A stretch of DNA of 64,000 nt, from assembly GCA_017642885.1 (NCBI GenBank), contig JAEPOM010000003.1, forward strand, positions 124,001 to 188,000, in the 5' to 3' direction. The stretch is from Henriciella sp. (GTDB lineage: Bacteria; Pseudomonadota; Alphaproteobacteria; Caulobacterales; Hyphomonadaceae). The notes below the pieces were generated by a model. It was not told the origin of the DNA. It made no database searches and saw only the letters and a program-made list of their open reading frames with translations. Every line of letters starts with the position of its first letter. The first letter of the stretch is position 1. This document shows positions 57,096-64,000 of the stretch, piece after piece. The position numbers and the translations under genes are program-made.

Positions 57096-58069
57096 TGCGC
57101 GCGCTGGTCTGTCACGAAATTACGGAAGACCTTTCTGGCGTCGATATTCGCGAGGTCGAAACGCCTGTGCCCGGCGCTGGAGAAGTGCTGATCAAGATCG
57201 AAGCGACCAGCATCAACTTCCCCGACATTTTGCTCTGCCAGGGAAAATACCAGCTAAAGCTCACCCCTCCTTTTACGCCTGGGATGGATATCTCGGGTAC
57301 AATCGCGGCCCTCGGCGAAAGTGTTGAAGGCTTCGAAATCGGAGACGCAGTTTGTGGCGGTGCGCGGTTTGGCGGTTTCGCGGAATATGCTGTCGTTAAA
57401 GCTGAGGGGCTTCAGCTTAAACCCGACACGCTCTCGTTTGAGCAAGCCGCCGCCTACTCGGCTGCCTATCTCACCGCCTATGTCGCCCTGGTCCGCCGCG
57501 GGCGCTTGCAGGCCGGAGAAACGCTTCTCGTCCATGGCGCGAGTGGCGGTGTCGGTATGGCCGCCGTAGATGTCGGCAAGCTTCTTGGAGCGACAGTGAT
57601 CGCGACAGGCGGCTCTGACGAAAAGCTGGCAAAAGTGCAAGCCTATGGCGCCGATCATGTGATCAACACATCCAATGGATTTCGCGAGAAGGTCAAAACC
57701 CTCACCGATGGACGCGGCGCTGACGTGATCTACGATCCGGTGGGCGGCGACGTATTCGATGAAAGTGTCCGGTGCATCGCGTTTGATGGCCGCTTGCTGG
57801 TGATAGGCTTTACCTCCGGTCGAATCGCGTCGGTCGCAACCAACATGCCTCTGATCAAAGGTTTTTCCGTTGTCGGCGTTCGCGCTGGCGAATATGGACG
57901 ACAATTCCCGGACCGCGGGCGCGAAAACGTGGCACAAATCTGGGCCTGGGCCCGAGACGGCAAGACCCGACCCTATGTTCATGACCGCCTACCTCTCGAT
58001 CAGACGGTGGATGGCTTCCGCGCACTACTCGACCGAAAAGTGGTCGGGAAAATGATTATCTCCCCGTAA
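57095..58069 (+). CDS. NADPH:quinone oxidoreductase-family MDR enzyme
   Basis: A 324-residue zinc-free MDR protein. The substrate domain has SINFPDILLCQGKYQLKLTPPFTPGMD and the cofactor domain has GASGGVGMAAVDVGKLLGA, with GRGADVIYDPVGGDVFDES downstream. It reduces quinones or unsaturated carbonyls with NADPH. It is coupled to the hydrolase by a TGATG overlap. Together with the monooxygenase upstream, it could process oxygenated substrates; that pathway is inferred. Confidence 0.92.
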   Translation: MRALVCHEITEDLSGVDIREVETPVPGAGEVLIKIEATSINFPDILLCQGKYQLKLTPPFTPGMDISGTIAALGESVEGFEIGDAVCGGARFGGFAEYAVVKAEGLQLKPDTLSFEQAAAYSAAYLTAYVALVRRGRLQAGETLLVHGASGGVGMAAVDVGKLLGATVIATGGSDEKLAKVQAYGADHVINTSNGFREKVKTLTDGRGADVIYDPVGGDVFDESVRCIAFDGRLLVIGFTSGRIASVATNMPLIKGFSVVGVRAGEYGRQFPDRGRENVAQIWAWARDGKTRPYVHDRLPLDQTVDGFRALLDRKVVGKMIISP

Positions 58070-58144
58070 TCATTGCAGATTTGAGCCAGTTCCAGCGGCT
58101 TCCAACATTAATTTTCATTCAACTAGCGCTCGAAAAAGCCATGT

Positions 58145-58160
58145 TTAACAGGGCGTTAAC
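58145..58160 (+). promoter_or_regulatory. Predicted CtrA-binding box upstream of DUF1800
   Basis: TTAA-CAGGGCG-TTAAC, an exact match to the CtrA consensus TTAA-N7-TTAAC. It lies 104 bp upstream of the DUF1800 start codon. Confidence 0.65.
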
Positions 58161-58263
58161 GGATCGCTCAAATCATCGCGCTTTGCCTTACGAAGACTTA
58201 GGTGTTTGCAGCGCAAAAAACACGACATACGGGCCGGGACAGTTCAACAAGAGGGACGACGAC

Positions 58264-60066
58264 ATGCGTAAGTCGCCGAGCTATCTAGTCAGTACAATCT
58301 TCGCAGCGGGTCTCGTTCTCGCCGCTTGTGGCGGCGGTGGGGGTGACTCCACTGTTGCGCCTATCGCCCCGGTCGGCGGCGGCGGCGGCGGCGGTGGCAG
58401 TGGCGGTTCCGGAGGCGGAACCGGCGGCGGCGCGACAGGGAACAGTTCTCCTCCGGCCGCCAGCAGCACCGTGCTAAGCGATAGCGACGACGCTTCGAGA
58501 TTTCTCGCGCGCGCCACTTTCGGTGGCTCCAAAACCGAAATCGCATCTGTGACGGGAAGTGATGCTGCTGACTGGATCTCTCGCGAATTCTCAAAGCCGG
58601 TTTCTCTGACAATGCCCGCGCTCCTTGCGCAGCCGCGATCGAGTAGCGGTTCGCTACCCAACAATTCTGTCGATAGACTTTATTGGGATCACATGGTCAC
58701 TTCGAACGACCAATTGCGACAGCGCATGGCTTTCGCCCTCTCTCAGATTTTGGTCTATTCCGACAACGCGAACGATAACCAGATAACGCGATCTCAGTAT
58801 CAAGATGTATTGATCCGCAATGCATTCGGCAATTATCGTGATTTGCTGGAAGAGGTCACATACTCGCCAGCTATGGGCAGGTTTCTAACCTACTTAGACA
58901 ATCGCAAAGGTGATCCCAGAACGGGGAGGATGCCGGACGAAAACTATGCCCGTGAGATTCTGCAGCTATTCACGATAGGCATCGTTGAGCTGAATATGGA
59001 CGGCACGCCGCGACTGGATGCTCAAGGTCAACAAATCGAAACCTACAATAATGACGACGTTATTGGGCTGGCTCGCGTCTTTACCGGGTTACGGCTCGCC
59101 AGAGATGGAAACGGTCAAATTCGCTCAGATTCAGAGATCGTCCCTATGCAAATGTTCGATGATCGACATTCCGAGCTCGAAAAGATTTTCCTCGGAACCA
59201 CGATCCCAGCTGGAACGCTGGGAGACGAGAGCATCCGTCAGGCGCTGGACACCATCTTTCAGCACCCAAATGTGGCTCCATTTTTGTCACGGCAATTGAT
59301 TCAGCGATTCACGCATTCCAGCCCGTCGCCGGAATATGTGGAACGCGTCTCGACGGCGTTCGAATCTGGGAGTTTTACGTCGCTCGGCGGACAGCAGTTC
59401 GGCAATGGTCAACGCGGTGATCTCCAAGCCACATTGGCGGCCGTCCTGTTGGAGCCAACGCTATACAGCGATCCGACGGGATCTGAGACGATTGCATTCG
59501 GTAAAGTACGGGAACCAATTCTCAGGTTCGCGCACTGGGCGCGCGCCTTCAATGTGTCTGGCGTGAACGCCTCGAATGAACACGTTTTGAAAGATACGCG
59601 AAGCAGCAATAACTCGCTAGGACAACAAGCATTCAAGTCTCCTTCTGTTTTCAATTTCTACAGACCCGGTTACATCGCACCTGGTACCCAAGCGGGCGCG
59701 CAAAACATCACCGTGCCCGAGTTCCAGATAGTCAATGACAGCAGCTCCGTAGGTCTGCTGAATTTCATGACGGATTTTGCGTTTGAACGGACGCGGAAGG
59801 TTGATCGCAACTTGGCGACCTATTCTCCAAACTATGGCGAAGAATTGACCATGGTCGACGACCCGCAGCGTCTTGTTGATCATCTTGATGATCTGCTCAC
59901 AGGTGGTCGAATGAGCGACACAGAGAAAGCGGATATCGTCGATATCGTTCGCAATCTCGAAAACCGAACGGGCAATGCGGAGCAAACCGCAGAAGACCAC
60001 GATCGGATTGTGCAAACGGCGGTGACGCTCGTGCTTAATTCCCCCTCCTATGCGGTGACTTGGTAA
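58264..60066 (+). CDS. DUF1800 protein, predicted lipoprotein
   Basis: Started at the ATG at 58264, giving 600 residues; the upstream extension to 58081 overlaps the CtrA-type box. The N-terminus is a lipoprotein signal (LAAC, then a long Gly-rich linker rich in Gly and Ser to about residue 62). The DUF1800 body contains RFLARATFGGSKTEI and ENYAREILQLFTIGI. DUF1800 is nearly always paired with DUF1501, as here. The pair's role is poorly known. It is likely an exported envelope protein. Confidence 0.88.
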   Translation: MRKSPSYLVSTIFAAGLVLAACGGGGGDSTVAPIAPVGGGGGGGGSGGSGGGTGGGATGNSSPPAASSTVLSDSDDASRFLARATFGGSKTEIASVTGSDAADWISREFSKPVSLTMPALLAQPRSSSGSLPNNSVDRLYWDHMVTSNDQLRQRMAFALSQILVYSDNANDNQITRSQYQDVLIRNAFGNYRDLLEEVTYSPAMGRFLTYLDNRKGDPRTGRMPDENYAREILQLFTIGIVELNMDGTPRLDAQGQQIETYNNDDVIGLARVFTGLRLARDGNGQIRSDSEIVPMQMFDDRHSELEKIFLGTTIPAGTLGDESIRQALDTIFQHPNVAPFLSRQLIQRFTHSSPSPEYVERVSTAFESGSFTSLGGQQFGNGQRGDLQATLAAVLLEPTLYSDPTGSETIAFGKVREPILRFAHWARAFNVSGVNASNEHVLKDTRSSNNSLGQQAFKSPSVFNFYRPGYIAPGTQAGAQNITVPEFQIVNDSSSVGLLNFMTDFAFERTRKVDRNLATYSPNYGEELTMVDDPQRLVDHLDDLLTGGRMSDTEKADIVDIVRNLENRTGNAEQTAEDHDRIVQTAVTLVLNSPSYAVTW

Positions 60067-60086
60067 GCTCAGAAGGAATTTACGAA

Positions 60087-61523
60087 ATGGCCAATATATC
60101 ACGACGACACGTTTTGGCGGGCCTGGGCACTGCGGGCTTTGCCAGCAGCTTAGGCGGGCTAACGAATCTGGGCCTGAACAATGCCTGGGCAGCCGATACC
60201 AGCGGCTACAAAGCCATGGTCTGCATTTTTCTGAAAGGGGGCATGGACGGCGCCGATACGATACTGCCGTATGATCAGACGTCCTACGATCAACTCGTCA
60301 ACGTCCGGTCCAGCCTATTCAACGCGCACAATTTTAATTCCGGTGCATCGTCCCGGAACCGCGCTAACTTACTGCCCATGAACCCTAATAATGCGAGTCG
60401 GTTTGGCGGACGCCAATTCGCGATGCCGACCGAACTGGCGCCGCTACACGCCATGTTTGAGTCCGGTGACCTCGCTGTTGTCGGCAACGTCGGACCGCTG
60501 ATTGAACCCACCACCCGTGCACAGCTCGATAATTCCACCGCGGTGCTGCCCCGCCGGTTGTTTTCTCACAATGATCAGCAATCAACCTGGATGTCATTCG
60601 GCGTTGAGGGTTCAAGGCGCGGATGGGGTGGCCTCTTTATGGATCGCGTTGTCTCCTCGTCCCCGAACGAGAATCGTGTATTTTCCACCATCTCAACCTC
60701 ATCCAATGATGTATTCCTAGCGGGCGAAAACGTTTCGCAATTTAAAGTCGAATCGAGCGGTGTGTCTGAACCTAACATCTACGCGACGCGCGGCATCCTC
60801 GGCCATAATGGAGCGGATGACGCGTCGCGGGCGCAACTCCGAACCTTCCTCGCAGCAAGCGATCGACAAAGCCGTAATCTGTTCGAACAGGACATCGCCT
60901 CCGCGTCGGCCAAAGCGGTACAGAATACTGAACAGTTCAATGAAGCGCAGCAGAATGCGACACCTTTCACGGCGGCGTTCCCTGGGGACAGAGTCTCGCA
61001 ACAAATGCAAGCTGTGGCAGAGACCATCAAGATCCGGCAGTTTTTGAACGTGTCGAGACAGATGTACTATGTTTCGGTTGGCGGATTCGATACTCATAGG
61101 GTCCAGGCCAACAGCCTACCCGCGTTACACGTGCAACTCGCGGCCGCCATTTCCGCGTTTCGCGATGCCATGGTGGAAATCGGTGAATGGAACAATGTCG
61201 TCGTCTTCACAGCGTCAGACTTTGGCCGCACCTTGATCGACAATGGTGATGGCACCGATCACGGTTGGGGCGGTCATCACATCGTCGCTGGCGGAGCAGT
61301 CCAGGGAAAGAACATTTACGGCGATATCCCGACCCCGGAATTGAACAACGGCTTGTATACAAAATCCCGCGGTCGTTTGATCCCCACCACATCGGTGGAA
61401 CAGTATGCCGCGACCATGGGGTCCTGGTTCGGTCTGAACAGTTCCGAATTGGGCGGCGCATTGCCGAACCTGTCGAACTTCAACACCGCCGATCTTGGCT
61501 TTATGAACGGAACCGGCACCTAG
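60087..61523 (+). CDS. DUF1501 protein, Tat-exported
   Basis: A 478-residue protein starting at 60087, with AGAAGGAA before the ATG. It opens with a twin-arginine signal (SRRHVLAGLGTAG, then hydrophobic to about AWAADTSG). The DUF1501 (sulfatase-like fold) part includes FLKGGMDGADTILPYD and VVFTASDFGRTLIDNGDGTDHGWGGHH. Such proteins are Tat substrates of unknown activity. It follows DUF1800 after 20 bp, and its stop overlaps the convergent SDR stop by 4 nt. Confidence 0.9.
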   Translation: MANISRRHVLAGLGTAGFASSLGGLTNLGLNNAWAADTSGYKAMVCIFLKGGMDGADTILPYDQTSYDQLVNVRSSLFNAHNFNSGASSRNRANLLPMNPNNASRFGGRQFAMPTELAPLHAMFESGDLAVVGNVGPLIEPTTRAQLDNSTAVLPRRLFSHNDQQSTWMSFGVEGSRRGWGGLFMDRVVSSSPNENRVFSTISTSSNDVFLAGENVSQFKVESSGVSEPNIYATRGILGHNGADDASRAQLRTFLAASDRQSRNLFEQDIASASAKAVQNTEQFNEAQQNATPFTAAFPGDRVSQQMQAVAETIKIRQFLNVSRQMYYVSVGGFDTHRVQANSLPALHVQLAAAISAFRDAMVEIGEWNNVVVFTASDFGRTLIDNGDGTDHGWGGHHIVAGGAVQGKNIYGDIPTPELNNGLYTKSRGRLIPTTSVEQYAATMGSWFGLNSSELGGALPNLSNFNTADLGFMNGTGT

Positions 61524-62356
61524 CCCGCGGCGGCAAAGATCGCGCTCAAGCCGTCGCGATAGGTCGGGTATCTCGGTCGCCACCCGGTGACGGCTTTCAG
61601 CCGCGCATTCGACACGCGTTTGCACTCGGAATAAAAGCTCCTGCCCATGACGGAGAGCTCCGCGTCTTCGAACCGAACTGCCGGCGGCGGATCTATTCCA
61701 GCCAGCGCTGCAGCAAAGGAGATGACATCCTCCGGCGGCGCAGCGAGGTCGTCACAGAGATTGAACACGCCGCGCGCGCCGGACTGAATGAGCGCGTCGA
61801 GCCCGCTGGCAATATCGTCAACATGGGCGCGAGAAAACACCTGGCCGTCTTTGACGATCCTGCGTGCGCGTCCGCTCGCTAGACGATCGAATGCTGATCG
61901 ACCCGGACCATAGATACCCGGCAATCGCACGATGCGGAGGTTGTCTGATTTACCCTGCCAGGCCCGCTCTGCTGCGAGACGGCGTTGGGCGCGATCCGAT
62001 TGGGGGTTTGGGCGCGACCACTCCATCGCCCATCCGCCGTGCAGATCCCCATAAATTCCGGTCGTCGAAAGATAAGTCAGGCTGGTCGCTGTGTCTGCGA
62101 AACCAGCAAGCCGCGCGAAGCCCGGGCACCCATCTTCGCTCGGCGGTGCACTAATCACGACGTGCGCCGCGTCCATCGCCTTGCGCAAATCGGCTTCGCC
62201 ATCGACGGAAACCGGTTGTATGCCGGATTGTTCTAGCATCTCGCGACGCTCATCAGAGCGATAGGTTCCAAGTACAGGGCCACGCCAAAGCGCAGCAAGG
62301 GCTTGGGCGCTATAACCAGGACCAAACAAAAACAATGGTTGTGACGGATCTGTCAT
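61520..62356 (-). CDS. NAD(P)-dependent epimerase/SDR-like protein
   Basis: A 278-residue protein starting at the ATG at 62356. The nucleotide-binding part reads LFLFGPGYSAQALAALWRGPV (a YeeZ-like GxGYSA pattern) and the later SLTYLSTTGIYGDLHGGW and IVRLPGIYGPGRSAFDRL match the extended SDR/epimerase group. The substrate is unknown. It is convergent with DUF1501 and divergent from the TPR gene. Confidence 0.85.
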   Translation of the reverse strand: MTDPSQPLFLFGPGYSAQALAALWRGPVLGTYRSDERREMLEQSGIQPVSVDGEADLRKAMDAAHVVISAPPSEDGCPGFARLAGFADTATSLTYLSTTGIYGDLHGGWAMEWSRPNPQSDRAQRRLAAERAWQGKSDNLRIVRLPGIYGPGRSAFDRLASGRARRIVKDGQVFSRAHVDDIASGLDALIQSGARGVFNLCDDLAAPPEDVISFAAALAGIDPPPAVRFEDAELSVMGRSFYSECKRVSNARLKAVTGWRPRYPTYRDGLSAIFAAAG

Positions 62357-62416
62357 TTGCGCTCGTATCTCAGTATCCTTACTGCAATAGATATTGGCGC
62401 ATCTGAGGGATTGTCC

Positions 62417-63070
62417 ATGCTTGTATCTGTGTTGTTGTCCGGGCTCCTGCCAATTGCGCAGTCCGCGTCGGAGGATATTGCCCGCGCTGAGATGCAGCGA
62501 TTGCAAGCGTGTATCGAGAAAACTGAGACGGCGCCGGAAGAAGCGTTTGAAGATTCTCTTGCATGGCTCAGCAATGGCAACCGCCCGAAGGCGCGATATT
62601 GCAATGCGATTTCGCTGTTGGCACTGGACCGGCTGGAAGAAGGCGCAGCGCGGCTAGAGGCTCTCGCAACAGCACCTGACCCAATAGAGCTTGAAGATCG
62701 TGCCCTATACCTAGCGCAGGCCGGGAATGCTTGGCTCGCTGGCAACTATCCGGATGCCGCTATCGTCGCGCTCTCAGAAGCTTTGAAGCTCGAGCAGGAT
62801 GATCCAGACATCTACAAGGATCGCGCCGCGGCTTACCTCGCTGTCGAACGCTGGATGGAAGGTGTGGATGATTTGAATGCTGCCTTGGAGCTTCGATCCA
62901 ATGATGCAGAGGCGCTGTCTCTGCGAGCACGCGCGCATCTTGCAACTGAGAATTTGCCTGCGGCCAAAGTCGACATGGAAGAAGCGCTGACGATTGAGCC
63001 TGAGAATATCGATATCCTCGTCTTGCGCGGCGATATCCGCGAGGCCATTCGGTTGTCCGAACTCAACTAA
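62417..63070 (+). CDS. TPR-repeat protein with signal peptide
   Basis: Started at the ATG at 62417 (GAGGGA upstream), 217 residues. A signal peptide or membrane anchor covers residues 1-17 (MLVSVLLSGLLPIAQSA). Three to four TPR-like helical hairpins follow (about 95-200), for example DPDIYKDRAAAYLAVERWMEGVDDLNAALEL. Likely periplasmic scaffold; partner unknown. Its end overlaps the convergent mtgA end by 4 nt. Confidence 0.85.
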   Translation: MLVSVLLSGLLPIAQSASEDIARAEMQRLQACIEKTETAPEEAFEDSLAWLSNGNRPKARYCNAISLLALDRLEEGAARLEALATAPDPIELEDRALYLAQAGNAWLAGNYPDAAIVALSEALKLEQDDPDIYKDRAAAYLAVERWMEGVDDLNAALELRSNDAEALSLRARAHLATENLPAAKVDMEEALTIEPENIDILVLRGDIREAIRLSELN

Positions 63071-63750
63071 TCCAGAACGCAGTCATCAAGACCGTCGCGC
63101 GCCACCACATCCATGCGTGCAAGAATGGTCTGTGTGCGTTGTCGGACATAGGGACCTGCAGGGTTCACACGCCACTTATTCGGGCTCGGTAAGACCGCCG
63201 CGAGGCGCGCCGCTTCGAATCTGGTCAGGTCACGCGCAGGTTTGCCAAAACGTCCAAAGGCCGCCGCCTCGGCGCCATACAATCCATCCCCCCACTCAGC
63301 AACGTTCAGGTAAGCCTCCATCACGCGGCGCTTGCCCCAAAATCCGTCAATAAAAACGGCCATCCACGCCTCGGCGCCCTTGCGCGCATAGCCGCCGCCA
63401 TTCCACAGAAAGACATTCTTCGCGGTTTGCTGAGTGAGCGTTGAGGCGCCTCGCACGCGCCCGCTTTCCTGGCGCTCATCAAGCGCGGTCCTGATGGCGT
63501 CGAGATCAACGCCTGCATGTTCGCAAAACCGGGTGTCCTCAGCCGCGATCACGGCGCGGACAAGGTGGGGCGATATCTCTTCGGCCCTGGTCCAGCTGTA
63601 ATAGACATCCGTCCCCTGAACGATCCGTCCGGACATGTTCAGCGTTCCTGGCACTGGCACGAAAATCAGAGCCAGCGCATAGACGTGCACGGCCACCACA
63701 CAAGCAACCGCAAGCTTTGTTGCACGCCAGACCCAGGTCCCGATCTTCAT
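63067..63750 (-). CDS. mtgA: Monofunctional peptidoglycan transglycosylase MtgA
   Basis: Started at the ATG at 63750, 227 residues. An N-terminal membrane helix (about 12-31) anchors a GT51 domain with the catalytic region AVIAAEDTRFCEHAGVD and RGASTLTQQTAKNVFLW, then KRRVMEAYLNVAEWGDGLYG. It polymerises lipid II into glycan chains. Its start overlaps the upstream queG stop. Length is usual. Confidence 0.96.
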   Translation of the reverse strand: MKIGTWVWRATKLAVACVVAVHVYALALIFVPVPGTLNMSGRIVQGTDVYYSWTRAEEISPHLVRAVIAAEDTRFCEHAGVDLDAIRTALDERQESGRVRGASTLTQQTAKNVFLWNGGGYARKGAEAWMAVFIDGFWGKRRVMEAYLNVAEWGDGLYGAEAAAFGRFGKPARDLTRFEAARLAAVLPSPNKWRVNPAGPYVRQRTQTILARMDVVARDGLDDCVLD

Positions 63751-64000
63751 GTTCCTGCCTGCCCCGATAGTTGCCACTCCGCCTTCACGTCCGCATCTGT
63801 CTCTTGTGCGAAACGCGCGGCTTTTTCGGTCGCGAAGCGGGCTAAATCAAGGCGTGATAGAGCCCAGACTGCAGCGCCGCGAACCACGGGATCTTCGTCA
63901 CTCAAATGCGGTAGAACGCTTTGCTCAACCAAGCTGGGATCTCCGGAATTCCCAATCGCGATCAGCACGTTCCGGATGAAGCGATCACGCCCGATGCGTT
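63747..64000 (-). CDS. queG: tRNA epoxyqueuosine reductase QueG, C-terminal part
   Basis: The frame enters from the right edge and ends at 63747. The visible 83 residues include IGRDRFIRNVLIAIGNSGDPSL and HEAT-like repeats (DEDPVVRGAAVWALSRLD) that are typical of the QueG C-terminus; the cobalamin and iron-sulfur domains lie outside the window. QueG completes queuosine synthesis in tRNA. It is followed by mtgA, with the stop and start overlapping. Confidence 0.85.
   Translation of the reverse strand, partial: RIGRDRFIRNVLIAIGNSGDPSLVEQSVLPHLSDEDPVVRGAAVWALSRLDLARFATEKAARFAQETDADVKAEWQLSGQAGT

Overview
The window is a contiguous, gene-dense stretch of an alphaproteobacterial chromosome. Gene content points to the Caulobacterales/Maricaulales side, most likely a Hyphomonadaceae-like marine bacterium: recA next to alaS, DUF2336 and DUF2093 proteins, a CIRCE-controlled groESL, an Mrp antiporter with unfused subunits, and a CtrA-type box. 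This placement is inference from gene families. I saw no rRNA or tRNA gene, insertion sequence, prophage or CRISPR array. Both ends cut a gene: an Mrp antiporter subunit at base 1 and queG at base 64000.

Layout. 1-9187 (minus): an Mrp-type cation/proton antiporter operon, mrpE-F-G-(split MrpA C-terminus)-B-C-D-D-small membrane protein-D, nearly all genes overlapping by 4 nt, with a DUF2336 gene just upstream. 9255-13231: DoxX-like protein, MFS transporter, serine hydrolase, FMN-binding protein. 13272-15470: groESL with promoter, CIRCE and terminator. 15494-28589: acyl-CoA metabolism (acyl-CoA ligase, SCOT-type CoA transferase, thiolase-like protein, acyl-CoA dehydrogenase, family III CoA transferase) interrupted by a GST, a WYL regulator, a lipoprotein and a divergent phosphoenolpyruvate carboxylase homologue. 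28611-32383: an unrecognised basic protein, trhO, a GST, a TetR regulator and a hotdog thioesterase. 32396-40604: alaS, recA, DUF2093, M23 peptidase, quinone oxidoreductase, rnhB, GIY-YIG protein, ttcA.

40693-48750: a TadG-like VWA protein, a predicted small RNA, LysR, an S24-type repressor with its probable operator, DUF952, pyrD, MATE, amt. 48782-52497 (minus): two thioesterases, an HDAC-like deacetylase and recQ in one operon. 52601-58069: a flavin monooxygenase, LytM lipoprotein, DUF6498, TetR, alpha/beta hydrolase and quinone oxidoreductase, probably tied together by a shared TetR operator. 58145-61523: a DUF1800/DUF1501 secreted pair behind a CtrA-type box. 61520-64000: SDR, TPR protein, mtgA, queG.

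The strongest leads beyond routine annotation are: (1) a predicted minus-strand small RNA at 42551-42674 that exposes CCUCC anti-Shine-Dalgarno segments; (2) a matched TetR operator at 52513 and 55333 linking a monooxygenase to a hydrolase/oxidoreductase pair; (3) a 17-bp perfect operator beside an S24 repressor lacking the catalytic serine; (4) a phosphoenolpyruvate carboxylase homologue with several substituted active-site residues; (5) a CtrA box before DUF1800/DUF1501.
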